A stretch of 64,000 bases of DNA from Arthrobacter cheniae (GCF_003602275.1 NZ_QZVT01000001.1:278567-342566), one strand, 5' to 3'; positions 50,262 to 59,629 are shown, numbered from the stretch's first letter. Program-made: numbers and translations. The notes: generated by a model from the letters alone, not told the origin.

Positions 50262-51112
50262 CTGCAACGGCGCATGCCACCCGGATTCGCACCATCACAC
50301 TCGTCGCCCTTTCCGGTGCGGTCGCAGCGCTCATCGGCGGCCCGGCCGGTCCTGCTGCTGCTGCGCCGAAAGCACCGCTGTCCTACGTGGCCCTCGGCGA
50401 CTCCTATGCGTCGGGATTCGGTGCTGGTTCGTACGTCAATGGCTGTGGACAGACTCCACTGGGGCTGCCCGCCTTGCTCGACAAGAAGAAGCGGCTCGAC
50501 CTGGTCGCCGACGCGACCTGCGCCGGTGCGAAGGTCGTCGACGTAGAGGGTGACGACGCCGATCTGTTCGACCAGGTGGCCTCTGCCGGTACCGAGTTGA
50601 AGACCGCCGACCTCGTCACGATCTCGGCCGGCGGGAACGACGTCGGCTTCGGCGAGGTGGCGGGAGTCTGCGCAGTCGGATCCCCCGCGGACTGCGCCAA
50701 TCTCATTGCGTTCAAGAACGCGACGGCATTTCCCGTCCTGGGCAAGTCCCTCGACGCCCTGTACGAATCGATCGAGTCAGCTGCACCCGATGCAGAAGTG
50801 GTTGTGACGGGTTATCCGCACCTGTTCTCGCCCGAGTTCGGCGTCCCGGTCATCCCGATCGAGTCACAGACGGCCTTCAATGCGGGTACCGATGCGCTCA
50901 ATGCGCTCATCAGGAGCCAGGCCGAGGCCCACGGCTTCACGTTCGTCGATGTGGTACCGAGGTTCGAGGGTCGCGGCCTCGGTTCCCCGTCCCCTTGGAT
51001 CACCTTCCGGGACGGCGCCGTCGACAATCTGCACCCCACGGCGAAGGGGTACAAGTCCGCGTACTTACCCGCAGTCCGAAGCGCTGTCACTCTGGCCCAG
51101 CTGCAGCGGTGA
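50258..51112 (+). CDS. Secreted SGNH/GDSL-family esterase
   Basis: 284 residues. A Sec signal peptide (hydrophobic stretch, then GPAAAAPKAP) is followed by SGNH block I GDSYASGFGAG, block III SAGGNDVGFG and block V DNLHPTAKG, supplying Ser, Asn and the Asp/His pair. This is the secreted lipase/esterase type common in actinobacteria. ATG overlaps the thioesterase stop (ATGA), so the two are coupled although their sites of action differ. Confidence 0.93.
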   Translation: MTATAHATRIRTITLVALSGAVAALIGGPAGPAAAAPKAPLSYVALGDSYASGFGAGSYVNGCGQTPLGLPALLDKKKRLDLVADATCAGAKVVDVEGDDADLFDQVASAGTELKTADLVTISAGGNDVGFGEVAGVCAVGSPADCANLIAFKNATAFPVLGKSLDALYESIESAAPDAEVVVTGYPHLFSPEFGVPVIPIESQTAFNAGTDALNALIRSQAEAHGFTFVDVVPRFEGRGLGSPSPWITFRDGAVDNLHPTAKGYKSAYLPAVRSAVTLAQLQR

Positions 51113-51117
51113 GTTCC

Positions 51118-51161
51118 CTGCGGGACCCTATCCGTCGCCGGTCGGACTGGGCCTCCCGCAG
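51118..51161. terminator. Hairpin between convergent genes
   Basis: CTGCGGGA (51118-51125) pairs with TCCCGCAG (51154-51161); the 28-base loop can fold further (CCG/CGG). It lies between the ends of the esterase and the tyrosine phosphatase genes and could terminate both. Confidence 0.35.
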
Positions 51162-51184
51162 TGCTGGATCCCTGCCGTCACGAC

Positions 51185-51994
51185 CTACGACTGCCAATCC
51201 CACCCGGGGTCGGTCAACCTCCTCCTGAGGTGATCGAGCTCGGCCCGAGTGAGACCGGCGTCGAAGAGATACTGCGCGGAGTCGAGCGAAGAGAGCAGCC
51301 CTGCGAGGTGTCCCTGCGCGTGCTCGAGCCACAGCGTGAGCTCCTCGTCCGAGCGCGGCGCCTCGTGCGGCTTCTCCTGTCCGCGGTACCGGGTGTTGAT
51401 GGCGGTGACGGCCGTCGCGTAGTCTCCGGCGATAGCTTCGGGGGTGATTCCTATGGCGTCGAGCAGGAGCGCCGTCACCATGCCGGTGCGGTCCCTGCCC
51501 GCAGCGCAGTGAATGACCACTCCCCCGCGGGGCGCGACGATGAAGGCCCTGGCGATCGCAGCGAATCGCTCCGGCCAGCGCCCCAGATTGTCGCGGTAGT
51601 GCTCCGGCGTGTTCAGGTAGGGACCCGCCAGAGCCATGAACTCGGCATCCGACTGGTCCTCCGTGGGCAGGTTCACCAGCGTGAACCGGTCGAGAACCTC
51701 ACGTCCCACGTCTGGGTCCGAGGGGCGGCGTCCCCGTTCGAAGGGATTCCGCAGGTCGATGACCGTCCGAACACCGTGCTCCCAGGCCGACTCCCAGCCC
51801 GCCTCCGTCAGCCACTCGTGGCGACCCATCCGGTACAGCCGTCCCGGCTGGACCAGGCCTCCTGTCCCGCCGAGGTCCCGAGCATTGACGGCTCCGTCCC
51901 AGAGCGGGGTCTCGAGTTCGGCTCGGAGCGGCGGCCTGCTGCTGGTCACGGGTGCGGCAGTAGATCGCGGGGTGGGCACAGGTCCGGCGTCCAT
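51185..51994 (-). CDS. Tyrosine-specific protein phosphatase (Y_phosphatase3 type)
   Basis: 269 residues. The catalytic loop is VIHCAAGRDRTG (CxxGxxR with the following Thr), and NARDLGGTGGLVQPGRLYR is the N-terminal block of this family. It should dephosphorylate phosphotyrosine or phosphoinositide-like substrates in the cytosol. ATG 51994 lies six bases after TAGGCT, with TTGCCG 16 bp further upstream, so a leaderless transcript is likely. Confidence 0.9.
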   Translation of the reverse strand: MDAGPVPTPRSTAAPVTSSRPPLRAELETPLWDGAVNARDLGGTGGLVQPGRLYRMGRHEWLTEAGWESAWEHGVRTVIDLRNPFERGRRPSDPDVGREVLDRFTLVNLPTEDQSDAEFMALAGPYLNTPEHYRDNLGRWPERFAAIARAFIVAPRGGVVIHCAAGRDRTGMVTALLLDAIGITPEAIAGDYATAVTAINTRYRGQEKPHEAPRSDEELTLWLEHAQGHLAGLLSSLDSAQYLFDAGLTRAELDHLRRRLTDPGWDWQS

Positions 51995-52175
51995 GCCCGA
52001 AGCCTAACAAGCACTCCTGCGCCGGCAACGCCCGGCCACTCCTACCGGTGGATCCCGGCCACTCCTGCCGGACGGCCCGGCATGGTGGGGCCGGAGTCGA
52101 AAGACGGCGACGACGGCGTACCGCGCCCGCATCCCGCCCTTCCTAAAGCTCCGGCGTTGGCCCTACCCTGTGGCC

Positions 52176-52613
52176 ATGGCTTTCTCCATCCAGATCTCGA
52201 TCGACTGCACGGACCCGCACGCCCAGGCCGATTGGTGGGCCGCGACCCTCGACTGGGCCGTCGAGCCCACGGACGGGGCGTTCCTCGACAGGATGATCGC
52301 CGAGGGCCATGCCCGCGAATCCGACGTGATCGAACGCAACGGGAAGCGCGTCTGGAAAGACGGGGCCGCCATCTGTCGGTCCGGCGACGTGGGCCGCTCG
52401 GGCCGCGAGCGCATTCTCTTCCAACCCGTACCCGAGCCGAAGACTACGAAGAACCGCGTGCACCTCGATGTCAACCTCGGCGGCGAGGATCGCGATGGGC
52501 ACCGGGCACGGCTCGAGGCACGCGGTGCCCGCTACATCGAACAGCACTCGCAGGGCCCGCACTCCTGGTACGTGATGCTCGACCCCGAGGGCAACGAGTT
52601 CTGCATCTCCTGA
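52176..52613 (+). CDS. VOC-family (glyoxalase-like) protein
   Basis: 145 residues. The betaalphabetabetabeta units show as IQISIDCTDPHAQADWWAAT and NRVHLDVNLGG with WYVMLDPEGNEFCIS at the end, typical of glyoxalase-like proteins related to bleomycin-resistance folds. Reaction unknown. TACCCT lies six bases before ATG 52176; a GTG in frame at 52170 overlaps it, so the ATG is preferred. Confidence 0.88.
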   Translation: MAFSIQISIDCTDPHAQADWWAATLDWAVEPTDGAFLDRMIAEGHARESDVIERNGKRVWKDGAAICRSGDVGRSGRERILFQPVPEPKTTKNRVHLDVNLGGEDRDGHRARLEARGARYIEQHSQGPHSWYVMLDPEGNEFCIS

Positions 52614-52659
52614 CCGGTGTGCAAGGGAAGCCCTCCTGCCGCGCGGCTAGACTCGTCGG

Positions 52660-53613
52660 GTGACTTCAGAGCTCCCGGCCAAGGTATCCGACATCTTCGA
52701 CCCCACCTGCTGGCGGGTGGTGACGGGCTTCGAGGACCTCACGGACATGACATACCACCGCCAGGTGGAGCGCGACGACGACGGCGCCGTCGTGCGGGAC
52801 CTTCCGGCCGTGCGCATCGCCTTCGACCGCCCCGAGGTGCGCAACGCCTTCCGCCCCGGCACCGTCGACGAGCTGTACCGGACCCTCGATCACGCCCGCA
52901 TGACGCCCGACGTCGCCACCGTCCTGCTGACCGGCAACGGTCCCAGCCCGCGCGACGGCGGCCACTCGTTCTGCTCGGGCGGCGACCAGCGGATCCGCGG
53001 GCGCGACGGCTACCGCTACGCAGAGGGCGAGACGAGGGAGACCATCGACCCCGCCCGAGCAGGCCGCCTCCACATCCTCGAGGTGCAGAGACTGATCCGT
53101 ACGATGCCGAAGGTGGTCATCGCCGTCGTCAACGGTTGGGCGGCCGGCGGCGGCCACAGCCTGCACGTCGTCGCCGATCTCACCATCGCCTCCGCCCAGC
53201 ACGGGAAGTTCAAGCAGACCGACGCCACCGTGGGCAGCTTCGACGCCGGCTACGGATCTGCGCTCCTCGCGCGGCAGATCGGCCAGAAGAAGGCTCGGGA
53301 GATCTTCTTCCTCGCGCGGGAGTACTCCGCACAGGACATGGTGGACATGGGTGCCGTCAACGAAGCGGTCGACCACGACGAGCTCGAGACGGTGGCGCTC
53401 CTCTACGCCGCCGACATCGCCCGGCAGAGCCCGCAGGCCATCCGCATGCTCAAGTTCGCCTTCAACCTCGCCGACGACGGTCTCGCGGGCCAGCAGGTCT
53501 TCGCGGGCGAGGCCACGCGCCTCGCCTACATGACCGACGAGGCGGTGGAGGGCAAGGAGGCGTTCCTGGAGAAACGCGCTCCGGACTGGTCCTCGTTCCC
53601 CTACTACTTCTAG
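52660..53613 (+). CDS. menB: 1,4-Dihydroxy-2-naphthoyl-CoA synthase (MenB)
   Basis: 317 residues. Crotonase-fold ring-closing enzyme of menaquinone synthesis. RPEVRNAFRPGTVDEL, GHSFCSGGDQRIRG, NGWAAGGGHSLHVVADLTIA and the MenB-specific VGSFDAGYGSALLARQIG are present. Start GTG 52660 lies six bases after TAGACT, suggesting a leaderless mRNA. menE follows after 7 bp and menA after that. Confidence 0.96.
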   Translation: MTSELPAKVSDIFDPTCWRVVTGFEDLTDMTYHRQVERDDDGAVVRDLPAVRIAFDRPEVRNAFRPGTVDELYRTLDHARMTPDVATVLLTGNGPSPRDGGHSFCSGGDQRIRGRDGYRYAEGETRETIDPARAGRLHILEVQRLIRTMPKVVIAVVNGWAAGGGHSLHVVADLTIASAQHGKFKQTDATVGSFDAGYGSALLARQIGQKKAREIFFLAREYSAQDMVDMGAVNEAVDHDELETVALLYAADIARQSPQAIRMLKFAFNLADDGLAGQQVFAGEATRLAYMTDEAVEGKEAFLEKRAPDWSSFPYYF

Positions 53614-53620
53614 GAGCAAC

Positions 53621-54751
53621 GTGGAACTTCTTCCCATCCACACGCCCGAGGGCTTCGATCCCCTCGACCTGCTGAAACCCCTCGCCGCCGCGCTCGCGGG
53701 CGAGGGTCCCGCCGTCGCACCCCATGCCCTGCCGGACCAGGTCTTCGAGGGAACGCTGCCGAACGACGAGATCGCCGCCGTGATCAGCACATCGGGCTCC
53801 ACAGGCACCCCGAAGCAGACGATGCTCAGCGTCGACGCCCTCGCCGCATCCGCCAGCGGCACCGCCTTCGCCCTCAGGGCGGAGGGCCAATGGCTCCTCA
53901 CACTTCCCGTCCACTACGTCGCCGGGTTCCAGGTACTCGTCCGCTCCCTTTTCGCCGGCACGCAGCCCTGGGTCATGGACAGGTCGGACGGCTTCACGAC
54001 GAAGGCCTTCACCGACGCCGCGGCGGAGCTGACCGACCGCGTCCGGTTTACCTCGCTCGTCCCCACACAGCTGCACAGGCTGCTGGCAGACCCCTCACCC
54101 GAGACGCTCCGGCTGCTGCGCCGCTTCGACCGCATCCTCCTCGGCGGGGCACCCGCCGGCGCCGCCCTGCGTGCGTTGGCACGCAGCCACGACCTGAAGG
54201 TCGTCGAGACCTACGGCATGAGCGAGACCTGCGGAGGGTGTGTCTACGACGGCACCCCGCTCGACGGCGTCGAGCTCCGCTCGGTGGACGGGCGCCTGCG
54301 CATCGGCGGAGCCGTCCTCGCCGATGGGTACCTCGGAGCCCCTGCCCTGACCGAGGAGCGGTTCGCCTTCAACTCGGGGCAGCGGTGGTTCGTCACCGAC
54401 GACGCCGGTGACGTGGCGCTCGACGGTTCGGTCACGGTGCATGGAAGGCTCGACGACGTCATCATCACGGGTGCCCTCAAGGTGTCCGCGACGAGGGTCG
54501 CCGACGTCATCGAGGCGCTTCCCGGCGTCGGACAAGCCATGGTCCTCGGTGTCCGCAGCGAGGAATGGGGAACCGCCGTTGCCGCCGCCATCGTGGGCGA
54601 TGTCGATGCCGACGTCATCCGGCAGGCCGTCCATGTCGAACTGGGAGCACACGCGGTCCCGAAGGTGATCGTCACTCTCGACGCCTTCCCGCTGCTTCCA
54701 GGCGGGAAACCCGACCGCCGCACCATCCACTCATTGCTCGAACACGCCTAG
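53621..54751 (+). CDS. menE: O-succinylbenzoate-CoA ligase (MenE)
   Basis: 376 residues, shorter than most acyl-CoA ligases but normal for actinobacterial MenE. The AMP-binding loop is STSGSTGTPKQTMLS; VETYGMSETCGG, GDVALDGSVTVHGRLDD and the C-terminal Lys in LLPGGKPDRRT follow. It activates o-succinylbenzoate for MenB. GTG 53621 is preceded by GGAGC. Confidence 0.94.
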   Translation: MELLPIHTPEGFDPLDLLKPLAAALAGEGPAVAPHALPDQVFEGTLPNDEIAAVISTSGSTGTPKQTMLSVDALAASASGTAFALRAEGQWLLTLPVHYVAGFQVLVRSLFAGTQPWVMDRSDGFTTKAFTDAAAELTDRVRFTSLVPTQLHRLLADPSPETLRLLRRFDRILLGGAPAGAALRALARSHDLKVVETYGMSETCGGCVYDGTPLDGVELRSVDGRLRIGGAVLADGYLGAPALTEERFAFNSGQRWFVTDDAGDVALDGSVTVHGRLDDVIITGALKVSATRVADVIEALPGVGQAMVLGVRSEEWGTAVAAAIVGDVDADVIRQAVHVELGAHAVPKVIVTLDAFPLLPGGKPDRRTIHSLLEHA

Positions 54752-54798
54752 CACGTCCAGCACCACCCGACGCTCGAACCGACCAGAAGGATCAATCC

Positions 54799-55683
54799 GT
54801 GGCGACTGCCGCTCAGTGGCTTGAAGGAGCCCGCCCCCGCACCCTCCCGATGGCGTTCGCTCCGGTGATCATCGGCAGTGCGGCCGCCTTCGGACTGGGT
54901 TCGTTCAAGCCCCTCAACGCACTCCTCGCCGCGATCGTCTCGGTGCTGCTGCAGGTCGGTGTGAACTACGCGAACGACTACTCCGACGGAATCCGCGGGA
55001 CCGACGACGAGCGCGTCGGCCCCCTGCGCCTCACCGGCTCCGGCGCAGCAAAGCCACATCAGGTGAAGGCCGCGGCGTTCGCTGCCCTCGGACTCGCGAT
55101 GCTCGCGGGTCTGGCGCTGATCATCCTGTCGCAGACCTGGTTCCTGCTGCTCGTCGGCATCGGCTGCATCGCCGCAGCCTGGGGCTACACGGGCGGCAAG
55201 AATCCCTATGGCTACCTGGGACTGGGCGATGTCTTCGTCTTCGTGTTCTTCGGACTCGTCGCCACCCTCGGTACCACCTTCACGCAGGCGAACCAGCTCA
55301 GCGCCGCCGCGTGGATCGGTGCGGTGTGCACCGGCCTGATCGCCACGGCGCTCCTGATGGCCAACAACGTCCGCGACATCCCGACGGACAGTGTGGTGGG
55401 CAAGAAGACGCTCGCGGTCCGGCTCGGGGACACGGCCGCGCGCATCACCTACGTCATGATGCTCGCCGCAGCCATCCTGCTGCCGTTGTTCCTCAGCTAC
55501 GACTACCCGTGGGTCCTGCTGGTCCTGCTGCTCATCCCGGCCTGCCTCATGCCGAGCTGGCTCATGCTGAAGGGGAAGAAGCGGAAGAGCCTGATCCCCG
55601 TGCTCAAGCAGACCGGGCTGATCAACCTCGCGTTCAGCGTCCTGTTCGCGGCGGGCATCGGGATCACGACGGTGCTCGCCTAG
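54799..55683 (+). CDS. menA: 1,4-Dihydroxy-2-naphthoate polyprenyltransferase (MenA)
   Basis: 294-residue membrane protein of the UbiA family with about eight hydrophobic helices. The prenyl-diphosphate Mg sites are NYANDYSDGIRGTDD and NNVRDIPTDSVVGKKTLAVR. It attaches the isoprenoid tail in menaquinone synthesis. GTG 54799 has AGAAGG 8 bases upstream. Last gene of menB-menE-menA. Confidence 0.95.
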   Translation: MATAAQWLEGARPRTLPMAFAPVIIGSAAAFGLGSFKPLNALLAAIVSVLLQVGVNYANDYSDGIRGTDDERVGPLRLTGSGAAKPHQVKAAAFAALGLAMLAGLALIILSQTWFLLLVGIGCIAAAWGYTGGKNPYGYLGLGDVFVFVFFGLVATLGTTFTQANQLSAAAWIGAVCTGLIATALLMANNVRDIPTDSVVGKKTLAVRLGDTAARITYVMMLAAAILLPLFLSYDYPWVLLVLLLIPACLMPSWLMLKGKKRKSLIPVLKQTGLINLAFSVLFAAGIGITTVLA

Positions 55684-55722
55684 CTCATACGCGGTGCTCG
55701 ACCGCTGTTCCCTGCAGCCTCG

Positions 55723-55755
55723 CTGCCCGTCCTACGACACTGCCCGTCCTACGAC
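55723..55755. repeat. 16-bp direct repeat after menA
   Basis: CTGCCCGTCCTACGAC occurs at 55723-55738 and again at 55740-55755, one base apart. It lies in the gap between the convergent menA and DUF4229 genes. Two CCCTGCAG copies flank it. No function is evident. Confidence 0.6.
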
Positions 55756-55793
55756 CCGCAACGACGTCCGGGCACCGTCCCTGCAGGGCGCCG

Positions 55794-56087
55794 TCAGCGC
55801 GGTTTGCGGTCCGAGTTGACCGGGGTGTTGGGGTCCAGCGCGTCCTCTGCGGCGGCGTCGTCGAGTTCGACGGCGGTGCGGACGGGCGGCGCTCCAGGTG
55901 TGAAGCGGCGCTGGAGGTTTGCTGCGGCGGCATCCCGGAGATTACGTGCGAAGAGGTAGGTCACGCACCAGGCAAGGATCGCGGCCACCGCGGCGGACAT
56001 AAAGATTCCAAGGCCCAGCAGCATGCACGCCACATAGAAGACGACGATCAGCAGGAGGCGCAGGGCGCTGAATTTGAGGAAGGCCAC
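55794..56087 (-). CDS. DUF4229 membrane protein
   Basis: 97 residues. Two adjacent hydrophobic helices (MAFLKFSALRLLLIVVFYVA onward) are followed by a charged cytosolic tail (LFARNLRDAAAANLQRRF). This is the DUF4229 family, regularly found near menaquinone and cytochrome c genes in actinobacteria; function unknown. GGAG precedes the ATG. Divergent from the PLDc_N gene with 30 bp between starts. Confidence 0.9.
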   Translation of the reverse strand: MAFLKFSALRLLLIVVFYVACMLLGLGIFMSAAVAAILAWCVTYLFARNLRDAAAANLQRRFTPGAPPVRTAVELDDAAAEDALDPNTPVNSDRKPR

Positions 56088-56117
56088 ACTCCAAGTTTAC
56101 TCGCCTACAATTGGCGC

Positions 56118-56564
56118 ATGCCCCGCCTCCTGCTCTTCGCCGCGATCCTCGGAGTCGCCGTCGTCATCTATGCACTGATCGATTGCGTCATGAGTCGAAA
56201 ACACGAAGTGCGGAGCATCTCGAAGACTGCCTGGTTCGTCACCATCCTGATTCTGCCGCTCATCGGTGCTGGTATGTGGTTCCTCCTCGGCCGCCCACGG
56301 CACGAAGGCCCCTCCGGGCCGCGCCGTCCTGCCCCGCGCAAGCCGACCGCTCCGGACGACGACCCTGCCTTCCTCCAGAACCTCGAGGCCCAGCGCAGGC
56401 AGCAGGCGCGTGAGCAGGAAAGGCGCCGCCGTGAGCGGGAGCAGAAGGATCTCGACGCCAAGGCCCGCGACGCAGGCAAGGACCGTCCCGTGAAGGACGA
56501 CAAGCGCGACGGCGAAGGTAACGACGACGCCGGATCCGGTCCGGCGGGGGCCCACCACCCGTAG
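56118..56564 (+). CDS. PLDc_N-domain membrane protein
   Basis: 148 residues. Two N-terminal membrane helices carry the PLDc_N motif (YALIDCVMSRKHEVRSISKT, then WFVTILILPLIGAGMWFLLG). The remainder is a Lys/Arg/Glu-rich helical cytosolic tail likely to form a coiled coil (LEAQRRQQAREQERRRRERE). There is no phospholipase catalytic domain. ATG 56118 lies six bases after TACAAT, a near-consensus -10, so translation is probably leaderless. Role unknown. Confidence 0.9.
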   Translation: MPRLLLFAAILGVAVVIYALIDCVMSRKHEVRSISKTAWFVTILILPLIGAGMWFLLGRPRHEGPSGPRRPAPRKPTAPDDDPAFLQNLEAQRRQQAREQERRRREREQKDLDAKARDAGKDRPVKDDKRDGEGNDDAGSGPAGAHHP

Positions 56565-56801
56565 GACGCACGCCCTCGGGTCCATGCACGCAGCCGTTCC
56601 GACAACCCTTCCTGGCGATTCCGTGTCGGGGTCTCCCACTGTTCGTCGCTCCGAAGTGGGCATGTTCGAACATTCCCACTTCCGGCTGCCGGAGGGTGGG
56701 AGGAGCGTAGCCGCCCGATGACGCAGGGGTCCGACCGAGGAGCGGCAGGACTGCTGCACCCGGGAGCACCCGGCACCCCGGAAGGCACGCAGCGCACGAA
56801 G

Positions 56802-56830
56802 AAGCCCCGCGGCTGTGTGCCGCGGGGCTT
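56802..56830 (-). terminator. Strong terminator hairpin of the ccsB operon
   Basis: AAGCCCCGCGGC (56802-56813) and GCCGCGGGGCTT (56819-56830) form a perfect 12-bp stem with a 5-base loop, about 40 bp beyond the ccsB stop. The AA/TT ends allow action in both directions. Confidence 0.8.
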
Positions 56831-56870
56831 CCGACGTCGAGGGCGACTGTCAGGGCTGCCGGTGCTGCCC

Positions 56871-57905
56871 CTAGACTCCCGAGTAGCTGTGCAGGCCCGA
56901 GAAGTAGATGTTGACGATCGTGAAGTTGAAGACGATGCAGAGGTACCCGACGATCGAGAGCCACGCGGCGCGCGTACCTGTCCAGCCGCGCGTCGCACGA
57001 GCGTGCAGGTAGCCGGCGTAGACGGTCCAGATCACGAAGGTCCAGACCTCCTTGGTATCCCAGCCCCAGTAGCGGCCCCACGCCTGCTCGGCCCAGATGG
57101 CACCGGCCATCAGGGTGAAGGTCCATCCCACGAAGGCGATGGCGTTCAGGCGGTAGGAGAGGTTCTCGAGGCTCAGGGCGGACGGCACGAGGCGCAGGAA
57201 CTTCGCCGTGTCGGTCTTGCCCGCGAGCAGTTTCGCCTCGCGGGAGGTCTGGAGCAGCTGGAGCACCGACATGGCGAACGTGATGGTGAACAGCGCCGAG
57301 GAGGCGACGGCGATCGACACGTGCACGATCAGCCAGTAGCTCTGCAGGGCCGGAATCAGCCGGGCGACGGGCGTGGGGAAGCCCACGGTGGCTGCGCAGA
57401 GCATGATGACGACGAGACCCACCACGAACGAACCGACGAAGCGCAGGTCCTTGCGGGTGAGCGTGATGAGGAAGATGGCAGCCACGAGGAACGCTCCCGT
57501 GGTGCAGAACTCGTACATGTTGCCCCAGGGCACACGGTGGGCAGCGACGCCGCGGGTGACGACGGCGGCGCCGTGGATGACGGCCGCGAGGATCGTCAGG
57601 GACACGGCGACGCGGGCGGTCCCGCGTCGCGGACCGGAGCCGTAGTCCATCGAATCGTCGGCCGTGGCGGGCGACGACGTAGCGCCCGACGTCGTCGAAC
57701 CCGCCGCCCGTGCCCCGATACCCGCAAGGGCGCGTTCGGGAGCGGCGTTCTCGCCGGCGAGTCGGGACTCGAGGGCGGTGATGGTCGAACTCGATTTCAC
57801 GAGGTCCAGCACGAAGAAGATGAGGGCCACCACGTACGCGATGGAGGCCAGCAGCATGAAGAGCTCGCTGATCTCCCCGAGGCCGGCGTTGACTGGTTGT
57901 GGCAT
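56871..57905 (-). CDS. ccsB: System II cytochrome c biogenesis protein CcsB (CcsA/ResC type)
   Basis: 344-residue membrane protein with about eight helices. The tryptophan-rich haem-handling motif is WGRYWGWDTKEVW. With ResB it exports haem and attaches it to apocytochrome c outside the membrane. ATG 57905 overlaps the resB stop (TGATG). Last gene of the resA-ccdA-resB-ccsB set; the terminator follows. Confidence 0.94.
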   Translation of the reverse strand: MPQPVNAGLGEISELFMLLASIAYVVALIFFVLDLVKSSSTITALESRLAGENAAPERALAGIGARAAGSTTSGATSSPATADDSMDYGSGPRRGTARVAVSLTILAAVIHGAAVVTRGVAAHRVPWGNMYEFCTTGAFLVAAIFLITLTRKDLRFVGSFVVGLVVIMLCAATVGFPTPVARLIPALQSYWLIVHVSIAVASSALFTITFAMSVLQLLQTSREAKLLAGKTDTAKFLRLVPSALSLENLSYRLNAIAFVGWTFTLMAGAIWAEQAWGRYWGWDTKEVWTFVIWTVYAGYLHARATRGWTGTRAAWLSIVGYLCIVFNFTIVNIYFSGLHSYSGV

Positions 57906-59629
57906 CAGTTGTCCTTTGGGTTGTGGTGCGACTGCCCTGTGCCTGCTGCCGATGGGACGGCACCCTGCACCCTATTTTCCTGCTCGGCGCCGTCCGGCAC
58001 CAACCAGCTGTCCGCCAGTAGTTTCTCGACGGCCTTGCCCTCCGCGGGGAGGCGATGGTCCTCGCCGCGGGCTAGCAAGCCGTACTCCACCATGATCCGG
58101 CCGTCCGGGTGTTCCCCGGTCCTGACCCAGAGCCTGCGCCTGCCGATGAACAGTGAGGCGGTGAGCCCGAGAAGGGCCAGCGTCGAGAACACCAACGCCC
58201 CGACCTCGCCCGGATCGTGGTGGATGTCGAGGGCTGCGTATCGCTTGAGGCCATCGAAGGTGACCGAGCCCTTGCCCTCCGGCAGGTCGTAGGTCTGGCC
58301 GACGCCGAGCACGATCCCGCCGTCCTCGTTGTTCCGGCTGTTGAGCTCGGTCAGGTTCTCGGTGTCGAGCACGTAGACGTTCTCAGGCGTCCCGTCGTCG
58401 AGGCCGAGGTCGCCGTAGTAGGAGTTCAGGTTCAGCTGGGGATTGAAGGGGTCGGGGTCCCGCGAGAAGGAGACACCCTTCTCGTCGACGAAGGCGGTCG
58501 GGAGGAAGAAGCCCACGAAGCCGAGCTGGTCCGGCTTCGCGTCGGGAGCCTTGATCACGATCAGCGAGGTGTACAGGCCGTCCGATGGAACCGACACGAC
58601 CGGCCCCTGCGACGCGATGTTGCCCTCGCCGTCGCGCACCGTGACGACGGGCGCATAGCCGTTGCCGACGAGGTAGACGTTGGTTCCGCCGATCGTCAGA
58701 GGCGCGTTGACCTTGAGGACCTGCGACTCCTCTCCCTCACCCGGGCCGTCCTGCGTGGTCACGTTGGCCGTGAAGTCCAGCGGCTGTCCGTAGTGGCTCG
58801 TCTGCTCACGATCGAAGCGGACATCGAACGCGTCGAGCCGGATCGAGTAGGGCTGGAGCTGGTCATCGGAGAAGTTGGAGCCCGGATTGAAGCTGTCGTA
58901 GCCGATCAGGGTATTGACGAAGCTGTCCCCCTCGACGATGACCTTCTGGCCGTTGTAGCCGAAGAGCCCGCCGACGGCGACCGAGACGAGCACGCCGATG
59001 AGCGAGGTGTGGAAGATGAGGTTGCCGAGTTCCTTCGCGAGGCCCCTCTCTGCTCCAACGGAGGGACGGTCCGTTCCGGCATCGCGGACATCCACGCGGT
59101 AACCGCGTTTCTTAAGGAGGGCGGCAACCTGGTCTGCCGCGGCCGACGGCGTCAGGCCGGCAGCGCGCGCCTGGTGTGCGGGCACCTCGAGCGTGCCGTA
59201 GACGGGAAGGCGCGAGAGCCGCCTGGGCGTGCGGGGCGGTGTCGACCGGACGGCCCTGAAGTGGGCGAGGGCACGGGGCACCACGCAGCCGATGAGCGAT
59301 ATGAAGAGCAGGAGGTAGATCGAGGAGAACCAGACCGACGAGTACACGTCGAAGAGCTGGAACCAGTCGAGCACGGGACCGGTGTCCGGATTGTTCTGGA
59401 TGTACTGCGTGACGATGGCGGGGTTCGCGGGCCGCTGGGGGAACAACGATCCGGGGACCGCCGCGACGGCGAGCAGGAGGAGCAGGAACAGCGCGGAGCG
59501 CATGCTCGTCAGCTGCGTCCAGGCCCACCGCAGGGTTCCGAGGAACCCGAGTGAGGGCAGGACGACGTCGGTACCGCTGCTGCCGGCGCCGGCCCTGCCC
59601 TTCGTATCCTGCGAGACGTCCTGCTTCAC
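57905..59629 (-). CDS. resB: System II cytochrome c biogenesis protein ResB (Ccs1)
   Basis: 574 residues. N-terminal helices (MRSALFLLLLLAVAAVPGSL with FPQRPANPA) and a final helix near residue 500 flank a large extracytoplasmic domain (VIVEGDSFVNTLIGYDSFNP, APLTIGGTNVYLVGNG), as in ResB. GTG 59629 with AAAGGG upstream is the start; the frame stays open upstream through the 12-bp repeats but has no start codon there. Confidence 0.93.
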   Translation of the reverse strand: MKQDVSQDTKGRAGAGSSGTDVVLPSLGFLGTLRWAWTQLTSMRSALFLLLLLAVAAVPGSLFPQRPANPAIVTQYIQNNPDTGPVLDWFQLFDVYSSVWFSSIYLLLFISLIGCVVPRALAHFRAVRSTPPRTPRRLSRLPVYGTLEVPAHQARAAGLTPSAAADQVAALLKKRGYRVDVRDAGTDRPSVGAERGLAKELGNLIFHTSLIGVLVSVAVGGLFGYNGQKVIVEGDSFVNTLIGYDSFNPGSNFSDDQLQPYSIRLDAFDVRFDREQTSHYGQPLDFTANVTTQDGPGEGEESQVLKVNAPLTIGGTNVYLVGNGYAPVVTVRDGEGNIASQGPVVSVPSDGLYTSLIVIKAPDAKPDQLGFVGFFLPTAFVDEKGVSFSRDPDPFNPQLNLNSYYGDLGLDDGTPENVYVLDTENLTELNSRNNEDGGIVLGVGQTYDLPEGKGSVTFDGLKRYAALDIHHDPGEVGALVFSTLALLGLTASLFIGRRRLWVRTGEHPDGRIMVEYGLLARGEDHRLPAEGKAVEKLLADSWLVPDGAEQENRVQGAVPSAAGTGQSHHNPKDN

